DNA of 64,000 nt, taken from Vibrio pomeroyi (lineage in GTDB: Bacteria; Pseudomonadota; Gammaproteobacteria; Enterobacterales; Vibrionaceae). Positions 43,262 through 52,933 of the stretch are shown here, one piece after another. The DNA lies in the NCBI RefSeq assembly GCF_024347595.1, contig NZ_AP025506.1:2108001-2172000 (forward strand). The letters run 5' to 3'. Under the pieces are notes generated by a model, which was not told the origin of the DNA, did not search any database, and saw only the letters and a list, made by a program, of their open reading frames with translations. Made by a program: the position numbers and the translations under genes. Each line of letters begins with the position of its first letter. The stretch's first letter is position 1.

Positions 43262-44134
43262 ATGAGAGTAATGATGAAAAAAATGAATACGGTTGCTATC
43301 GCAGTGGCAACAACTTTATTTGCAGGCATGGCATCAGCAACAACACTTGATTACCGTTATGAGTATCGTGCAGCGACTGACTATACAAAAACTAATGGAG
43401 ATGAAGCTCATGTTGACGCTCGCCACCAGCACCGCGTGAAACTAGGCCACAGCTTTAAGCTATCTGATAAGTGGAAGCACTCAACTGGCCTTGAAGTTAA
43501 ATTCCATACTGACGACTCTTACTACGACGCAGACTCTGGCGAAGTTAAATCAGCGAACAGTAGAAGCTTCTATGATGGCAACTGGTACATTTACGGCATG
43601 GAAGTCGAGAATACAGCAACTTACAAGGTCGATAACAACTGGTATCTACAAGTAGGTATGCCAATCGCTTGGGACTGGGATGAGCCGAACTACAACGGCG
43701 GTGACTGGAAAATGAAAAAGGTCACTTACAAACCTCAATTCCGTGTTGGCTATAAAGCAGACATGGGTCTAACAACGGCTATTCGTTACCGTCACGAGTA
43801 TGCTGATTTCCGTAATCACACTCAATTTGGTGACAAAGATTCAGAGACTGGTGAGCGTTTAGAATCAGCACAGAAATCAAAAGTCACACTAACGGGTTCT
43901 TACAAAATTCAATCTCTACCTAAACTTGGTCTTTCTTACGAAGCAAACTACGTGAAATCTTTGGATAACGTACTGCTTTACAACAGCGATGACTGGGAAT
44001 GGGATGCAGGCTTAAAAGTTAACTACAAATTCGGTTCTTGGAAACCTTTTGCTGAAATCTGGTCATCTGATATCAGTTCGTCTTCTAAAGATCGCGAAGC
44101 AAAATACCGTGTTGGCGTTGCTTACTCATTCTAA
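43262..44134 (+). CDS. kdgM: KdgM-family oligosaccharide porin, second copy
   Basis: A 290-residue barrel protein with signal peptide (ending ASA before TTLDYRYEYR) and terminal YRVGVAYSF. It is longer than the first porin by about 65 residues, mostly from extended loops such as DSYYDADSGEVKSANSRS. Several in-frame ATGs (43262, 43271, 43274) crowd the start. KdgM-type porins pass acidic oligosaccharides. The lyases on both sides and the operator-like site upstream indicate alginate oligomer entry. The beta-helix lipoprotein gene follows 191 bp downstream. Confidence 0.9.
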   Translation: MRVMMKKMNTVAIAVATTLFAGMASATTLDYRYEYRAATDYTKTNGDEAHVDARHQHRVKLGHSFKLSDKWKHSTGLEVKFHTDDSYYDADSGEVKSANSRSFYDGNWYIYGMEVENTATYKVDNNWYLQVGMPIAWDWDEPNYNGGDWKMKKVTYKPQFRVGYKADMGLTTAIRYRHEYADFRNHTQFGDKDSETGERLESAQKSKVTLTGSYKIQSLPKLGLSYEANYVKSLDNVLLYNSDDWEWDAGLKVNYKFGSWKPFAEIWSSDISSSSKDREAKYRVGVAYSF

Positions 44135-44325
44135 TTAGAAAATAGTCAATTTATTAAAGCACCCCTCTCCTCTTGTAAAATTTTGGGGCATATTTAATTA
44201 CTTTATTTTAAAGAATAGGACGTTCTAATAAATATTGTTTAATCCTAAAAAATATTTAACGCCTATTCATTATCTATTTCTTATGTGGTTTACATACGGA
44301 TTTAATATCATAAAGAGAATATTTT

Positions 44326-45564
44326 ATGCAGATTTCTAAAATCGCTACTGCTGTCGCTCTTTCGACAGGTTTATTATTTGGTTGTAACAGTGATGGTTTA
44401 CCTATTCCAACAGACCCAGGCGGAACTGACCCTGTTGAACCTGTTGAACCTGTTGAAGTTTACTCTATAGAAAACGTCTATTGGGATCTGACAGGTGGTG
44501 CTGTTGCTGCACAGTCACTCAGCGGAACTTCACCATATCGCTTTGATAATGATGAAGAAGGTACTCGTGCTCTAAGCATTTACAGTGGAGACGTAGCTAA
44601 TGGCTTCACTTTTGAGAGTTCAATATATACTGCTGAAGAAGAAGGTGTTGTTTCCTTTGAAGGTAAGGACTGTACTTACACAGTGACTGAGCAACAGCTA
44701 GATATGACATGTGAAAAAGATGACGTAGAAACAGCTTACTCAGCAACAGAGATTACAGATGAATCTGTTATAACTGCATTAGAAAATGCCGATGATGGAA
44801 AACCTAAATCAGTCGATGATGTGAACGCTGCGATTGCATCAGCAGAAGAAGGCGCAACTATTGAACTATCATCTCAAGGTACATTTGATACTGGCGTTAT
44901 CGAGTTAAACAAAGCCGTTATACTTGATGGTGCTAGTTTGGTAACAATTACCGGAGATGCTTGTATTGATGTCACTGCACCCGGTGCTAGTATCAAAAAC
45001 ATGACTTTTGCCAATGATAATTTGGCCGGATGTTTTGGTAGAGAGTCAGCAGGTACTTCAGATAATGAAACTGGTGCGATCATCATTGGTAAAATTGGTA
45101 AAGATTCAGATCCTGTAGCACTTGAAAACCTAAAGTTCGATGCAAACGGAATTACCGAAGATGATCTAGGTACTAAAAAAGCAAGTTGGTTATTCTCTCG
45201 AGGTTACTTTACATTAGACAATAGCGAATTTGTCGGTTTAAGTGGCAGTATCCAAAATAATGCAATTCGTATTAACTGTAGTAGTAACAACGCGCGATTT
45301 GGTTCACAAATCACAAATAATACGTTCACTATTAAGTCGGGTGGTAGTGATGTGGGCGGAATTAAAGTTGGTGATTCTAGCGGTGGGGAAATAAAGGTTA
45401 GCGAAAATAACAACACCTGTAATGTAACTGTCGAAAGTAATACGTTCAATGGTTATAAAACCCTACTTTCAGCAGACAACACTAGCGATTTTAGAAATAC
45501 AGCTATTTACGCACAACCATCTGCAGTTAACACTGCGGCAGGTAAAGAAAACATCTTGAACTAA
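44326..45564 (+). CDS. Beta-helix lipoprotein of unknown function in the alginate locus
   Basis: A 412-residue protein. Lipobox LLFGC gives Cys20, followed by a Pro/Glu linker with DPVEPVEPVEV repeats. Residues about 45-145 form one domain of unknown type. From about 160 on, repeated short strands (TIELSSQGTFDTGVIELNKAVILDG; SIKNMTFAND; ITNNTFTIK; VESNTFNGYKTLL) look like a right-handed parallel beta-helix, as in PL6 lyases. I could not find the PL6 Lys/Arg catalytic pair, so it may be a binding protein or a novel lyase. It lies between a porin gene and AlyB, and likely faces the periplasm or cell surface. Confidence 0.75.
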   Translation: MQISKIATAVALSTGLLFGCNSDGLPIPTDPGGTDPVEPVEPVEVYSIENVYWDLTGGAVAAQSLSGTSPYRFDNDEEGTRALSIYSGDVANGFTFESSIYTAEEEGVVSFEGKDCTYTVTEQQLDMTCEKDDVETAYSATEITDESVITALENADDGKPKSVDDVNAAIASAEEGATIELSSQGTFDTGVIELNKAVILDGASLVTITGDACIDVTAPGASIKNMTFANDNLAGCFGRESAGTSDNETGAIIIGKIGKDSDPVALENLKFDANGITEDDLGTKKASWLFSRGYFTLDNSEFVGLSGSIQNNAIRINCSSNNARFGSQITNNTFTIKSGGSDVGGIKVGDSSGGEIKVSENNNTCNVTVESNTFNGYKTLLSADNTSDFRNTAIYAQPSAVNTAAGKENILN

Positions 45565-45629
45565 GACTAGGAATATCAAAACAGACAAGTTGACTTGCTG
45601 TTTGCTTATCTTAGAACCTGACTTATTCA

Positions 45630-45662
45630 AAGCCATAGCAACTGCTATGGCTTTTTTATTTT
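45630..45662 (+). terminator. Terminator after the beta-helix lipoprotein gene
   Basis: AAGCCATAGCA, loop, TGCTATGGCTTTTTTATTTTTT: perfect stem with a long U-run. Confidence 0.9.
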
Positions 45663-46449
45663 TTAAAACACAGAGCTTATGACACGATTAAATTTAACAA
45701 TCCAAATATCTATTTTATTAACTCTAATTAAAAACCAGAATAACTCTAGCGCTAATTTTCATTCTACTGTTCTAACCCTCTCAAAGCCCTGTATCTATCA
45801 TAGATAGACAAAGTCTCTCAATTCTATACTAATACCTGAAAATTATTGTTCAGCGTCACCGTACAACTACAATCAGGGCATTTACGACCTGCAAGTAACT
45901 AACGCTAAAACACATAACCTTGAGCTAATAGAGTCGTTCATTATCGACTTGAGCCCGTCTAGTATTTCATAAAGCATTGGCTCTAATAGAGTGATGGCTA
46001 ACCCTACCATTCTATTTATGAACGAGTTAGTGCACTATTTATGGCTTTTTCTAGGAGTCTTGCTAAACACCCCAAGAGTGACAGTTTCAAGAACAGTACG
46101 GGAGTAATCAGCCGATCTAACATTTATTAGTAGGCCACACACAATAATATGTTCGTAAATAAACGCACATAGGTAAATACCTTAAGAACGAGGGCAAAGT
46201 TTTCGAACTATGGTGATTCCGATAAACATAACGACATTATTTGGGTTTGAATCCGCGACAAGTTGACCTATTAGTAGCTGAGATTAATCATGAGCGGCGC
46301 TTGGGGGATTAATAGCGACTGAAACTGATAATGACTGAAGTTAATACTGAATGAACTTGATGATAATGTCCTAAATTCTGTGTCACTGATAGCTACCCTT
46401 CACCCTTTACTCAATAAAATCATAATTTCACGTCCAAACAACACACACA
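45663..46449. other. Gene-free stretch between two terminators
   Basis: Nearly 800 bp with no open frame of convincing length on either strand and no recognisable RNA or operator. It could be decayed coding sequence, but I could not identify a parent gene. Confidence 0.4.
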
Positions 46450-46482
46450 AAAAAGCCTCCAAACCCTGAGGTTGGAGGCTAT
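46450..46482 (-). terminator. Terminator of alyB
   Basis: On the minus strand AGCCTCCAACC, loop, GGTTTGGAGGCTTTTTTG: strong stem with U-run, 37 bases after the stop. Confidence 0.88.
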
Positions 46483-46518
46483 TACGATAACTTAAATATT
46501 AAGTGTTATTCGGTCAGA

Positions 46519-48087
46519 CTACTTTTTGTATTGATCGTGCGATACGTCTAGTTGGTAGAAAGTCGCTTGTGAGTAATCGTCTAGGTCGCCGCTGATGTTT
46601 TGGTTGTAAACACCCGCTTTGAAGTACATGTACTTGCCGCCAACGTCGTAGCCGCTGTTGCTCATGTCAACCACTTGTACAACGTCGTCTTTGCCTTCAC
46701 GCATTAACGTAACCGTCATCGTGTTGCCTTTAACGTCAATGCGGTAGCTGAACACTTCGCCAAGCGCGATACCATCTTCACCCACTTCAGCCGTCATATC
46801 GCCCACTAGAGGGTAGAAATCCTCTTTTGTTGCGTCTTGGCTTTCGTGTGCAAAGTAAACTGCACCCGTTGGTTGGTTTGGCAATTTACGGTAGTACAAA
46901 CGAATCGGCTCATCGTTTTGATCGTGAATCTGACCAATGATAAAGCGACCTACTTCATTCGCATTACCCGTTGTTGTTGCGTGGTCGATTTTCAATGTCG
47001 CTTCTAGAACGCCATCAATACCTGCCGCAGCTTCTAAATCAGATTCAGGTGCGCTTGAGAATACCCAGTTGTTCTTGTTAACACCTTTAGTGCTAATAGA
47101 CTGGTCACCACGACGCATCATTTCACGAAGCTCAGTACGTGCGTACTTAGTGTTTTTAGAGGTACGTACACCTTTCACGTAAGCCTTGAATACTAGGCCG
47201 CCATCATCCGCTGTGTAGAAGATTTCAGGGTGCTGGTAACCGTTTGCAAGGTTCCACTCAGACACATCATCAGGCTTGCCGTTTTTGTCATGATCGAATG
47301 GTTGAGATAGGTACCAATGAGTCATGTCGAAGTTTTCACTCGGTGCATTACCGGCAACGGGTGTTGCTGGTAGGCCTGTCGGAACAGGTAGTGCGCTGCG
47401 CGTATCACATTCAACCGAAGTCTCACAAGGGTAAACCGCTGCTACGCCGAAGTTACCAGAGCGTAGATCTTTACGCGCTGCTTTACGTGCTTTTTCTGCC
47501 GCTTTCATTTCAGCGATAATTACCGCTTCTGCAGCTACCACGTCTGAAGTGATGATATGGCTAGCAGGACATGCGTTAATGCTACAGTTAACTGCGGCTA
47601 ATCCAGTCACACTGTTCCAACCGTTTTTGGTGTTACCGTGACCAACATATCTTACGTAACGTGCTTTCACCGCAGGCTCAAATTGGAAACGCTCAAGGCC
47701 GATAGCTTTACCAGAACTCAGCTGGTTCTCAAGTACCGTCGTCCAGGTTTCACCATCGACGCTCACTTGGATATCAAACTTAGATTGGCGCTCATTACCT
47801 TTACTGAATGATGCTTGCACAGCGTCAAATTCTTGAACTGAACCATAATCTAGCATTGCCCACTCACCGTCACCCGCTGAAGACCAACGTGTTGTTAGAT
47901 CTTGGTCAATTAGACGATCTGGGCCGTTACCATCATGGCTACTAGCGGCAACTGAAACAGGCGTTAGAAGCGCTTCACCCGTTTCTTTGTTATTTGGAAA
48001 ATCAGCAGTCGTCGTGCTCGTGCTCGCACAACCAACCGCAAGTAGAATAGAAGAAGCGAGTAAGGTTTTTAGAGTAATTTGTTTCAT
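46519..48087 (-). CDS. alyB: Alginate lyase AlyB: lipoprotein with CBM32 and PL7 domains
   Basis: About 522 residues from ATG 48087. Lipobox AVGCA (Cys near 20), then a CBM32/F5-8C carbohydrate-binding domain (SSHDGNGPDRLIDQDLTTRW ... VRYVGHGN), an Ala/Lys-rich alpha-helical linker (VVAAEAVIIAEMKAAEKARK) and a PL7 lyase with RTELREM, IIGQIHDQ and YFKAGVYNQ active-site strands. The CBM32-helix-PL7 layout is that of V. splendidus AlyB, whose structure is known. It is anchored to a membrane and cuts polymeric alginate. Operator-like sites lie at 48101 and 48208; the first overlaps the leader just before the start. Confidence 0.94.
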   Translation of the reverse strand: MKQITLKTLLASSILLAVGCASTSTTTADFPNNKETGEALLTPVSVAASSHDGNGPDRLIDQDLTTRWSSAGDGEWAMLDYGSVQEFDAVQASFSKGNERQSKFDIQVSVDGETWTTVLENQLSSGKAIGLERFQFEPAVKARYVRYVGHGNTKNGWNSVTGLAAVNCSINACPASHIITSDVVAAEAVIIAEMKAAEKARKAARKDLRSGNFGVAAVYPCETSVECDTRSALPVPTGLPATPVAGNAPSENFDMTHWYLSQPFDHDKNGKPDDVSEWNLANGYQHPEIFYTADDGGLVFKAYVKGVRTSKNTKYARTELREMMRRGDQSISTKGVNKNNWVFSSAPESDLEAAAGIDGVLEATLKIDHATTTGNANEVGRFIIGQIHDQNDEPIRLYYRKLPNQPTGAVYFAHESQDATKEDFYPLVGDMTAEVGEDGIALGEVFSYRIDVKGNTMTVTLMREGKDDVVQVVDMSNSGYDVGGKYMYFKAGVYNQNISGDLDDYSQATFYQLDVSHDQYKK

Positions 48088-48100
48088 ATTTAATCCATTA

Positions 48101-48111
48101 TTATAATACAA
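48101..48111. promoter_or_regulatory. Operator-like site 1 before alyB
   Basis: Read on the minus strand TTGTATTATAA, only 14 bp before the alyB ATG. Binding would block transcription just past the start; the overlap with a TATAAT-like string is a caution. Confidence 0.5.
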
Positions 48112-48207
48112 AGACAGCGTTCGTAAGTGAAAGCTAAATCAGCAAACACGAGCTATAAGGCGATTCCCCTCTCAGTATTTGCGATAACATTAAAATATTA
48201 CGTAATC

Positions 48208-48218
48208 TTATAATACAA
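48208..48218. promoter_or_regulatory. Operator-like site 2 before alyB
   Basis: Read on the minus strand TTGTATTATAA, the same 11 bases as site 1, centred about 126 bp before the alyB ATG. Confidence 0.55.
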
Positions 48219-48421
48219 ATAAAATATTTCGTTGAATAAATGAGACTGGGAACACTTTCCGATTTGTCCATACTTTAACTGGATCACACTTCCTATTGAT
48301 AAAAACAATATATAAAAAAATTGAATACGAAATAGACTAGCAAGACCAAAACACCCCAGCTGAAATAACAGGTTTTGAATCCAGTGAATCCGTTCTTTTC
48401 AACGATCAAATTCAACGATTG

Positions 48422-48455
48422 CCTCCCTCCTCCCTCCTCCCTCCTCCCTCCTCCC
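48422..48455. repeat. CCTCCCT tandem repeat, G-quadruplex-prone on the minus strand
   Basis: Four perfect 7-bp units CCTCCCT plus CCTCCC. The minus strand has five GGG runs separated by AGGA spacers, which is a G-quadruplex pattern. It lies between the fusion-lyase terminator and the alyB promoter. Confidence 0.9.
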
Positions 48456-48463
48456 AGAACGTA

Positions 48464-48500
48464 AAAAGACCACATTGCTGTAAACCAATGTGGTCTTTTA
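48464..48500. terminator. Terminator of the fusion lyase gene
   Basis: AAAAGACCACATTG, loop CTGTAAAC, CAATGTGGTCTTTT: 14-bp perfect stem, usable on both strands. Confidence 0.9.
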
Positions 48501-48581
48501 AGTCACCGTTCTAGCTATTCAAAGAGAAGTGAGGCTACTCAAGCATCAGTGATCGCATTCAAGTCCCAAGTCTCAGGAAAC

Positions 48582-50333
48582 TCAATAGTGTGACGCTCTA
48601 AGAGAGCTGAAGCTCACATCGAATACCTCACCGGCATAGTCGTTATCAGGCTTAAATTGTGGATAGATGCCCGCTTTGAAATAGAAAGCAATATCTGCCG
48701 ATGTCCAATCTGATGTTAACGACACCGTGTCCCCATCTTTGTCGGTGTAATCTTGTCCCCAAGGGATTGAATGGGAAACGGTGTTGGTTCCATCTAAGTC
48801 ATGGGTTGCTAAGTACACACCGTCTTGGTTGGCTCGTATCGTATATCGCCATTCTTCACTGGCCGAATAAGTCCCTAACTCAACACTGAACGGTTCGCAA
48901 TGACCGCAGTCTTGGTTGTTTCGTTCAAAGTCAGAGTTCAGAATCACTCGTACTGGCTTACCCTCACCTTCCCAAAGCAACTTCACTAGGGCTTGATTGA
49001 TCTTCCAGCCGTGTATTTGACCAAGCACCACTTTCGGCTCTTGGCTATTAATGTTCGGATAGTCCTCGATTCTCAGGGTTGCGGTTAACTCGTGACTGGT
49101 TGCGTTGGTTCTAGTGTCGTCCAAATACCAACTCGTATCTTCATCGCTGGTGCTGCAATCTGGTTGAGCACTGCTTTGGTATAGCTCTCTGAGCTCAGAG
49201 CGAATATAGCTAGAGTTTTGCGTAGAGGTGCCATATCCCATATCCGCTCTAAAGTGCATTCTTCCTTCATCTGCATTGAAGTAAGAAAGATTAATATCGC
49301 TGTGGTACACGTCGCTGTCATTTGAAAGAAGATCTTTACTCGAGTCACAACGTTCCGGTTCTAACTCAGCAGCACTATCACCACCGCTTCCATACCAAGT
49401 ATCTTTACTTGCCGGAATGGTCAGCTTCCAATCATTAATGTCCCAATCGTTTGACCCATTGATTTGAGTCGTGGTGTATCTCAGCGCCTGATAGTAAGCA
49501 GTCGCTTCACCATTCTCGAATTGGTTATAGATACCCGCTTTGAAATAGCTCAACAGGTGTTGCCAATACGCGATGTCTTGATTCACTTTTACTTCATCAT
49601 TTACTTTGATCGACAGTGTGTTCTCATAAACAGAAAGATCAAACTTGGTAAAGCTATCCAGTTCCGCCTCACCTAAATCGTAACGATTGTATGAAGTAGC
49701 ATAACAATCCGAAGAGTCCGCCGCACTGCTACAGTCAGTTGCATTCTTCTTCATAACAGCCCAATAATGCCCTGTGAGGCCGTCCCTCTCTTGTTCCCAC
49801 ACCACACGCAATAACGGATGAGGGATGTAACCTGTCCCACTCTCATCAGTGCCCTTATTGTGTATTTGTAGCAACGTCACTTCATCATGATCGGCAGGTG
49901 AACTCGCCATTGCATGTTCGATATCAGGTAAGCTTATTTCCGCATACAGGCTTCGTCTTACACCCGTTTCATTGATATCGAAGTTTTCTCCCTCACGAAC
50001 CTCAGAACGCATCTTATAGTTCGCCATTCTAAAAATTAGGTTTTCCGTCTCTTCATCTGCGTAAAAGTAATCACTGATGTAACCATCGAAATCACCATCT
50101 TTCACTTCAGAGGTTTTGTTACCCTCTGTGCCGTTAGGATCCGATACCTGAAGGTCAGAGCTGGAGAGGATGTTTTGATACTTAGCAATATCATAAGGCG
50201 CAACAACGCCAAAAGACGTACCCGGATTGGTGTTATCAGAAGAGTCATTGCTATCACTTGAACTATTTGAACTGCTTCCACCGCAGCCATAGGTGAGCGA
50301 AGCGAGCGCGACGATGAGGATTGGCTTATTCAC
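48582..50333 (-). CDS. Two-domain alginate lyase lipoprotein (PL18-like + PL7)
   Basis: A 583-residue lipoprotein (lipobox LTYGC, Cys17) with a Ser/Asn/Asp-rich tether (18-38). The first lyase domain (about 45-290) has RSEVR (109-113), LQIHNKG (155-161) and YFKAGIYNQF (263-272) and resembles the separate protein at 41913. The second (about 297-583) has RSELREL (378-384), GQIH (438-441) and YFKAGIYPQ (551-559), the PL7 set. Both active sites look intact. The order matches the PL18-like then PL7 order of the two-gene operon at 40810-42764. An operator-like site lies upstream. Probably outer-membrane anchored. Confidence 0.9.
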   Translation of the reverse strand: MNKPILIVALASLTYGCGGSSSNSSSDSNDSSDNTNPGTSFGVVAPYDIAKYQNILSSSDLQVSDPNGTEGNKTSEVKDGDFDGYISDYFYADEETENLIFRMANYKMRSEVREGENFDINETGVRRSLYAEISLPDIEHAMASSPADHDEVTLLQIHNKGTDESGTGYIPHPLLRVVWEQERDGLTGHYWAVMKKNATDCSSAADSSDCYATSYNRYDLGEAELDSFTKFDLSVYENTLSIKVNDEVKVNQDIAYWQHLLSYFKAGIYNQFENGEATAYYQALRYTTTQINGSNDWDINDWKLTIPASKDTWYGSGGDSAAELEPERCDSSKDLLSNDSDVYHSDINLSYFNADEGRMHFRADMGYGTSTQNSSYIRSELRELYQSSAQPDCSTSDEDTSWYLDDTRTNATSHELTATLRIEDYPNINSQEPKVVLGQIHGWKINQALVKLLWEGEGKPVRVILNSDFERNNQDCGHCEPFSVELGTYSASEEWRYTIRANQDGVYLATHDLDGTNTVSHSIPWGQDYTDKDGDTVSLTSDWTSADIAFYFKAGIYPQFKPDNDYAGEVFDVSFSSLRASHY

Positions 50334-50375
50334 ATTTATCTCACTTATCCATAAGAGTAGAGTGATAATGTATAT

Positions 50376-50386
50376 TTGTACTATTT
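50376..50386. promoter_or_regulatory. Operator-like site before the fusion lyase gene
   Basis: TTGTACTATTT, 43 bp before the ATG at 50333; one arm perfect. Confidence 0.55.
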
Positions 50387-50571
50387 TATGTCAATTATCT
50401 ATTTATCAGAATGTGAGATGCGGCAAATGAGGCGATATGAACAGTTTTCACCGAGGGTTTATAGACAAAAACAACGCAGAAAGGCCACTCTAAACTCGAT
50501 AGGTTATGAGTGGCTCTCAGGCTAAAAACCAAAATTAACGCATTGATTTTTATTGTTTATTAATAGAAACG

Positions 50572-52488
50572 TCAGACTTTAAAGCTACTCATTAGCTCGC
50601 TAACGCTGCCATTCAGTGTTTTGATTTCAGCGGATCCTGTTAGTTGGTCTTGGCTTAGCTTATTGAGTTCCTCAACGAAGCTTTCAATCTTATGCATGTT
50701 CTTAGCGATACTATGAATCAGCGCATTTTGCTCAACAGAAGATCCTGAAATATCGTTGTTGAAACGACTCACGGTTTCCATCTGTTCCGTTAGCTTCGCT
50801 AGCATGTTTACCGCTTGGACAACTTGAGCACGAGTCATCTCGCAATTGCTCTTGGTTAACTCAATCGATTTGACCAAGCCATCTGATTTCGACTGCAACC
50901 CAGATAACGCCTCTTCTATTTCAGAGGTACTGATTTGAGTTCGGTTGGCTAGCGCACGGACTTCGTCAGCCACCACAGCAAAACCTCGACCATGCTCGCC
51001 TGCTCTCGCCGCCTCTATGGATGCGTTTAATGCAAGCAAGTTGGTTTGCTCAGCAATACCACCAATCACAGACACTATCGACTGAATGCTCTGTGTTTCA
51101 TTAGCCATAGAACGAATATCATCAGACGTCGTGCAAACTTGCTTCTCAAGATCACTGATATACGTTTCTGTCACCGTGTTAATTTGCTTAGTCTCGTCAC
51201 TGAACACGGCCGCATCTCGCGCTGCTTCTGCCGCTGATTGTGAGTTCTTCTCTACTTCACTTGAAGCTTCAGACAATCCATTAATCGCAGAGACCACCTG
51301 AACCGTTTCATCGGTATGAACTTTCAGTACATCGCTGGTTTCTTTACAGCCTTCTCGAATACTTAATACCTTAGTATCAAGATCCGAGTTCTTGAATTTC
51401 ACGTCTTTAACCATCTCTTGAAGGCCAATGATGAACAAGTTGATGTCTTTGGCGATGTGTCCTAGGTCGTCATTGCCTTTCTCGGCAAGCCTTTGAGTCA
51501 GGTCGCCATTACCTTGAGAAAGGTCGTGAACAATTTTACGCAGTGACACAATTGGGCGGTAGAAACGATTCAGGAGTAGAATCATCAATATGACTGACCC
51601 CAATACACAAGCAATAATCAGCATTCGAGCATCTGACATCACGCCATTCAGCTGATTGAGCGCAAGTTCAGGGTCAATACTTGAAATCATGTACCACTCT
51701 TTCTGGCTGCCAATATCGACCTTCTTAGCCATCAAGATTCGCTGATTACCATCAATAACACCTTCAATGAATTGATCCGGTCGTTCGATGGCCTTGTTGA
51801 GTTTCATTAAGGCGTCAGCAGAAGAGATATTACTCTGTGGAAGGACGTTTTCTATTGTGGATGCGACAACCATCCCTCTCTCATCCACGATGATACCTTT
51901 CGCTTCGTAGATGCTATCTAACTGTTTGAGCTGAGCTTCCAAATCATCAAATCGAATGTCCGCCATGATCACGCGATCTTGGTATGAGTAAGTCACACCA
52001 ATCATAGGCACTTGAGTACTCTTAGTGAAAAACAGATCACTAAAAAATAAGCCTGATTTCAATTTCGCTTGTTGGTACCAAGGGCGAGTCGTTGGGTTGT
52101 ATTTTTCTTTGATTCCAACACCGTTAGGGAAAGATTCTGAAGGACGAGAAGTGTAAGAACGGCCGTCGTCAAAACCCACTACAATTTTGTCAATGCCACC
52201 GAGCTTAGCCGCGTAATGCATCAGGGCTTCATTTGGCACTTGGTATGGAGATTTCATGAACTCTTGTGCAACGGAATTGACCGTATCTATGGTGCGCTGA
52301 ACGGTACTTTCAATCTGATTAATTTCTATCGTTAGCGAGTGATCAATCTCGTTATAAATTGTTTGGTTTACCTGATCAGTCGCCAAGTTAAGCGTGAACC
52401 AGTTAGTAAATGCCAAGGCACTAGAACTGACGATCGCCACCATTAAAATCAATTTTCCTTTAAACCCTAGAGACAATTTTGAATTCAT
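50572..52488 (-). CDS. Methyl-accepting chemotaxis protein with Cache sensor
   Basis: About 638 residues from ATG 52488 (an in-frame ATG at 52509 is possible). TM1, a periplasmic double-Cache domain ([27 protein letters not shown]-like [15 protein letters not shown]), TM2 ([18 protein letters not shown]), HAMP, and a signalling domain with [22 protein letters not shown]. It lies between the fusion lyase and DEH-reductase genes, and an operator-like TTGTATGCTTA sits about 136 bp upstream, so it may be the receptor for alginate fragments; that link is inference. Confidence 0.93.
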   Translation of the reverse strand: MNSKLSLGFKGKLILMVAIVSSSALAFTNWFTLNLATDQVNQTIYNEIDHSLTIEINQIESTVQRTIDTVNSVAQEFMKSPYQVPNEALMHYAAKLGGIDKIVVGFDDGRSYTSRPSESFPNGVGIKEKYNPTTRPWYQQAKLKSGLFFSDLFFTKSTQVPMIGVTYSYQDRVIMADIRFDDLEAQLKQLDSIYEAKGIIVDERGMVVASTIENVLPQSNISSADALMKLNKAIERPDQFIEGVIDGNQRILMAKKVDIGSQKEWYMISSIDPELALNQLNGVMSDARMLIIACVLGSVILMILLLNRFYRPIVSLRKIVHDLSQGNGDLTQRLAEKGNDDLGHIAKDINLFIIGLQEMVKDVKFKNSDLDTKVLSIREGCKETSDVLKVHTDETVQVVSAINGLSEASSEVEKNSQSAAEAARDAAVFSDETKQINTVTETYISDLEKQVCTTSDDIRSMANETQSIQSIVSVIGGIAEQTNLLALNASIEAARAGEHGRGFAVVADEVRALANRTQISTSEIEEALSGLQSKSDGLVKSIELTKSNCEMTRAQVVQAVNMLAKLTEQMETVSRFNNDISGSSVEQNALIHSIAKNMHKIESFVEELNKLSQDQLTGSAEIKTLNGSVSELMSSFKV

Positions 52489-52623
52489 AAAACTCATCAT
52501 CCATATCAACCTATGTCTATTATTTTCATCCGAATGAAATGGTCATTTTTTAGATACACGAAGATACGGGAAGCAAAACTTGTTCATACCGTTCCATCAT
52601 CACAACCATTAATTTAATTAATA

Positions 52624-52634
52624 TTGTATGCTTA
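52624..52634. promoter_or_regulatory. Weak operator-like site before the third chemoreceptor gene
   Basis: TTGTATGCTTA: left arm perfect, right arm degenerate. A single half-site in AT-rich DNA could be chance. Confidence 0.35.
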
Positions 52635-52897
52635 ATTAGCTGCGCTTTCTGTGAGCGATCTTGATATATCAAAACTGGTTAAAATCACCCTGTGACATAG
52701 GTATCATTTATGAGTTTGAACTTTTAACGCGATTAGAAACGAATAATTAACCAATCAAAACTGATCAACTTTCAGATAATTACCTGAAACTTCGCCGATA
52801 ATGCCTCTACTCAAATTATTCATATCACTTTCGGTCACCTGACTAGGAAAGTGAGCCTCAAGTCACATTTTCACTAACTAACCATTCACTAAAGGCA

Positions 52898-52927
52898 TTC
52901 AACCTTAAAATTTATTTGTAATACAAT
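52898..52927 (+). promoter_or_regulatory. Promoter with overlapping FadR-type operator, before a candidate sRNA
   Basis: -35-like TTCAAC (52898-52903), an 18-base spacer, and -10-like TACAAT (52922-52927). The palindrome TTGTAATACAA (52916-52926) overlaps the -10, so a bound repressor would block it. No protein gene follows on this strand. Confidence 0.55.
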
Positions 52928-52933
52928 AAGCCT

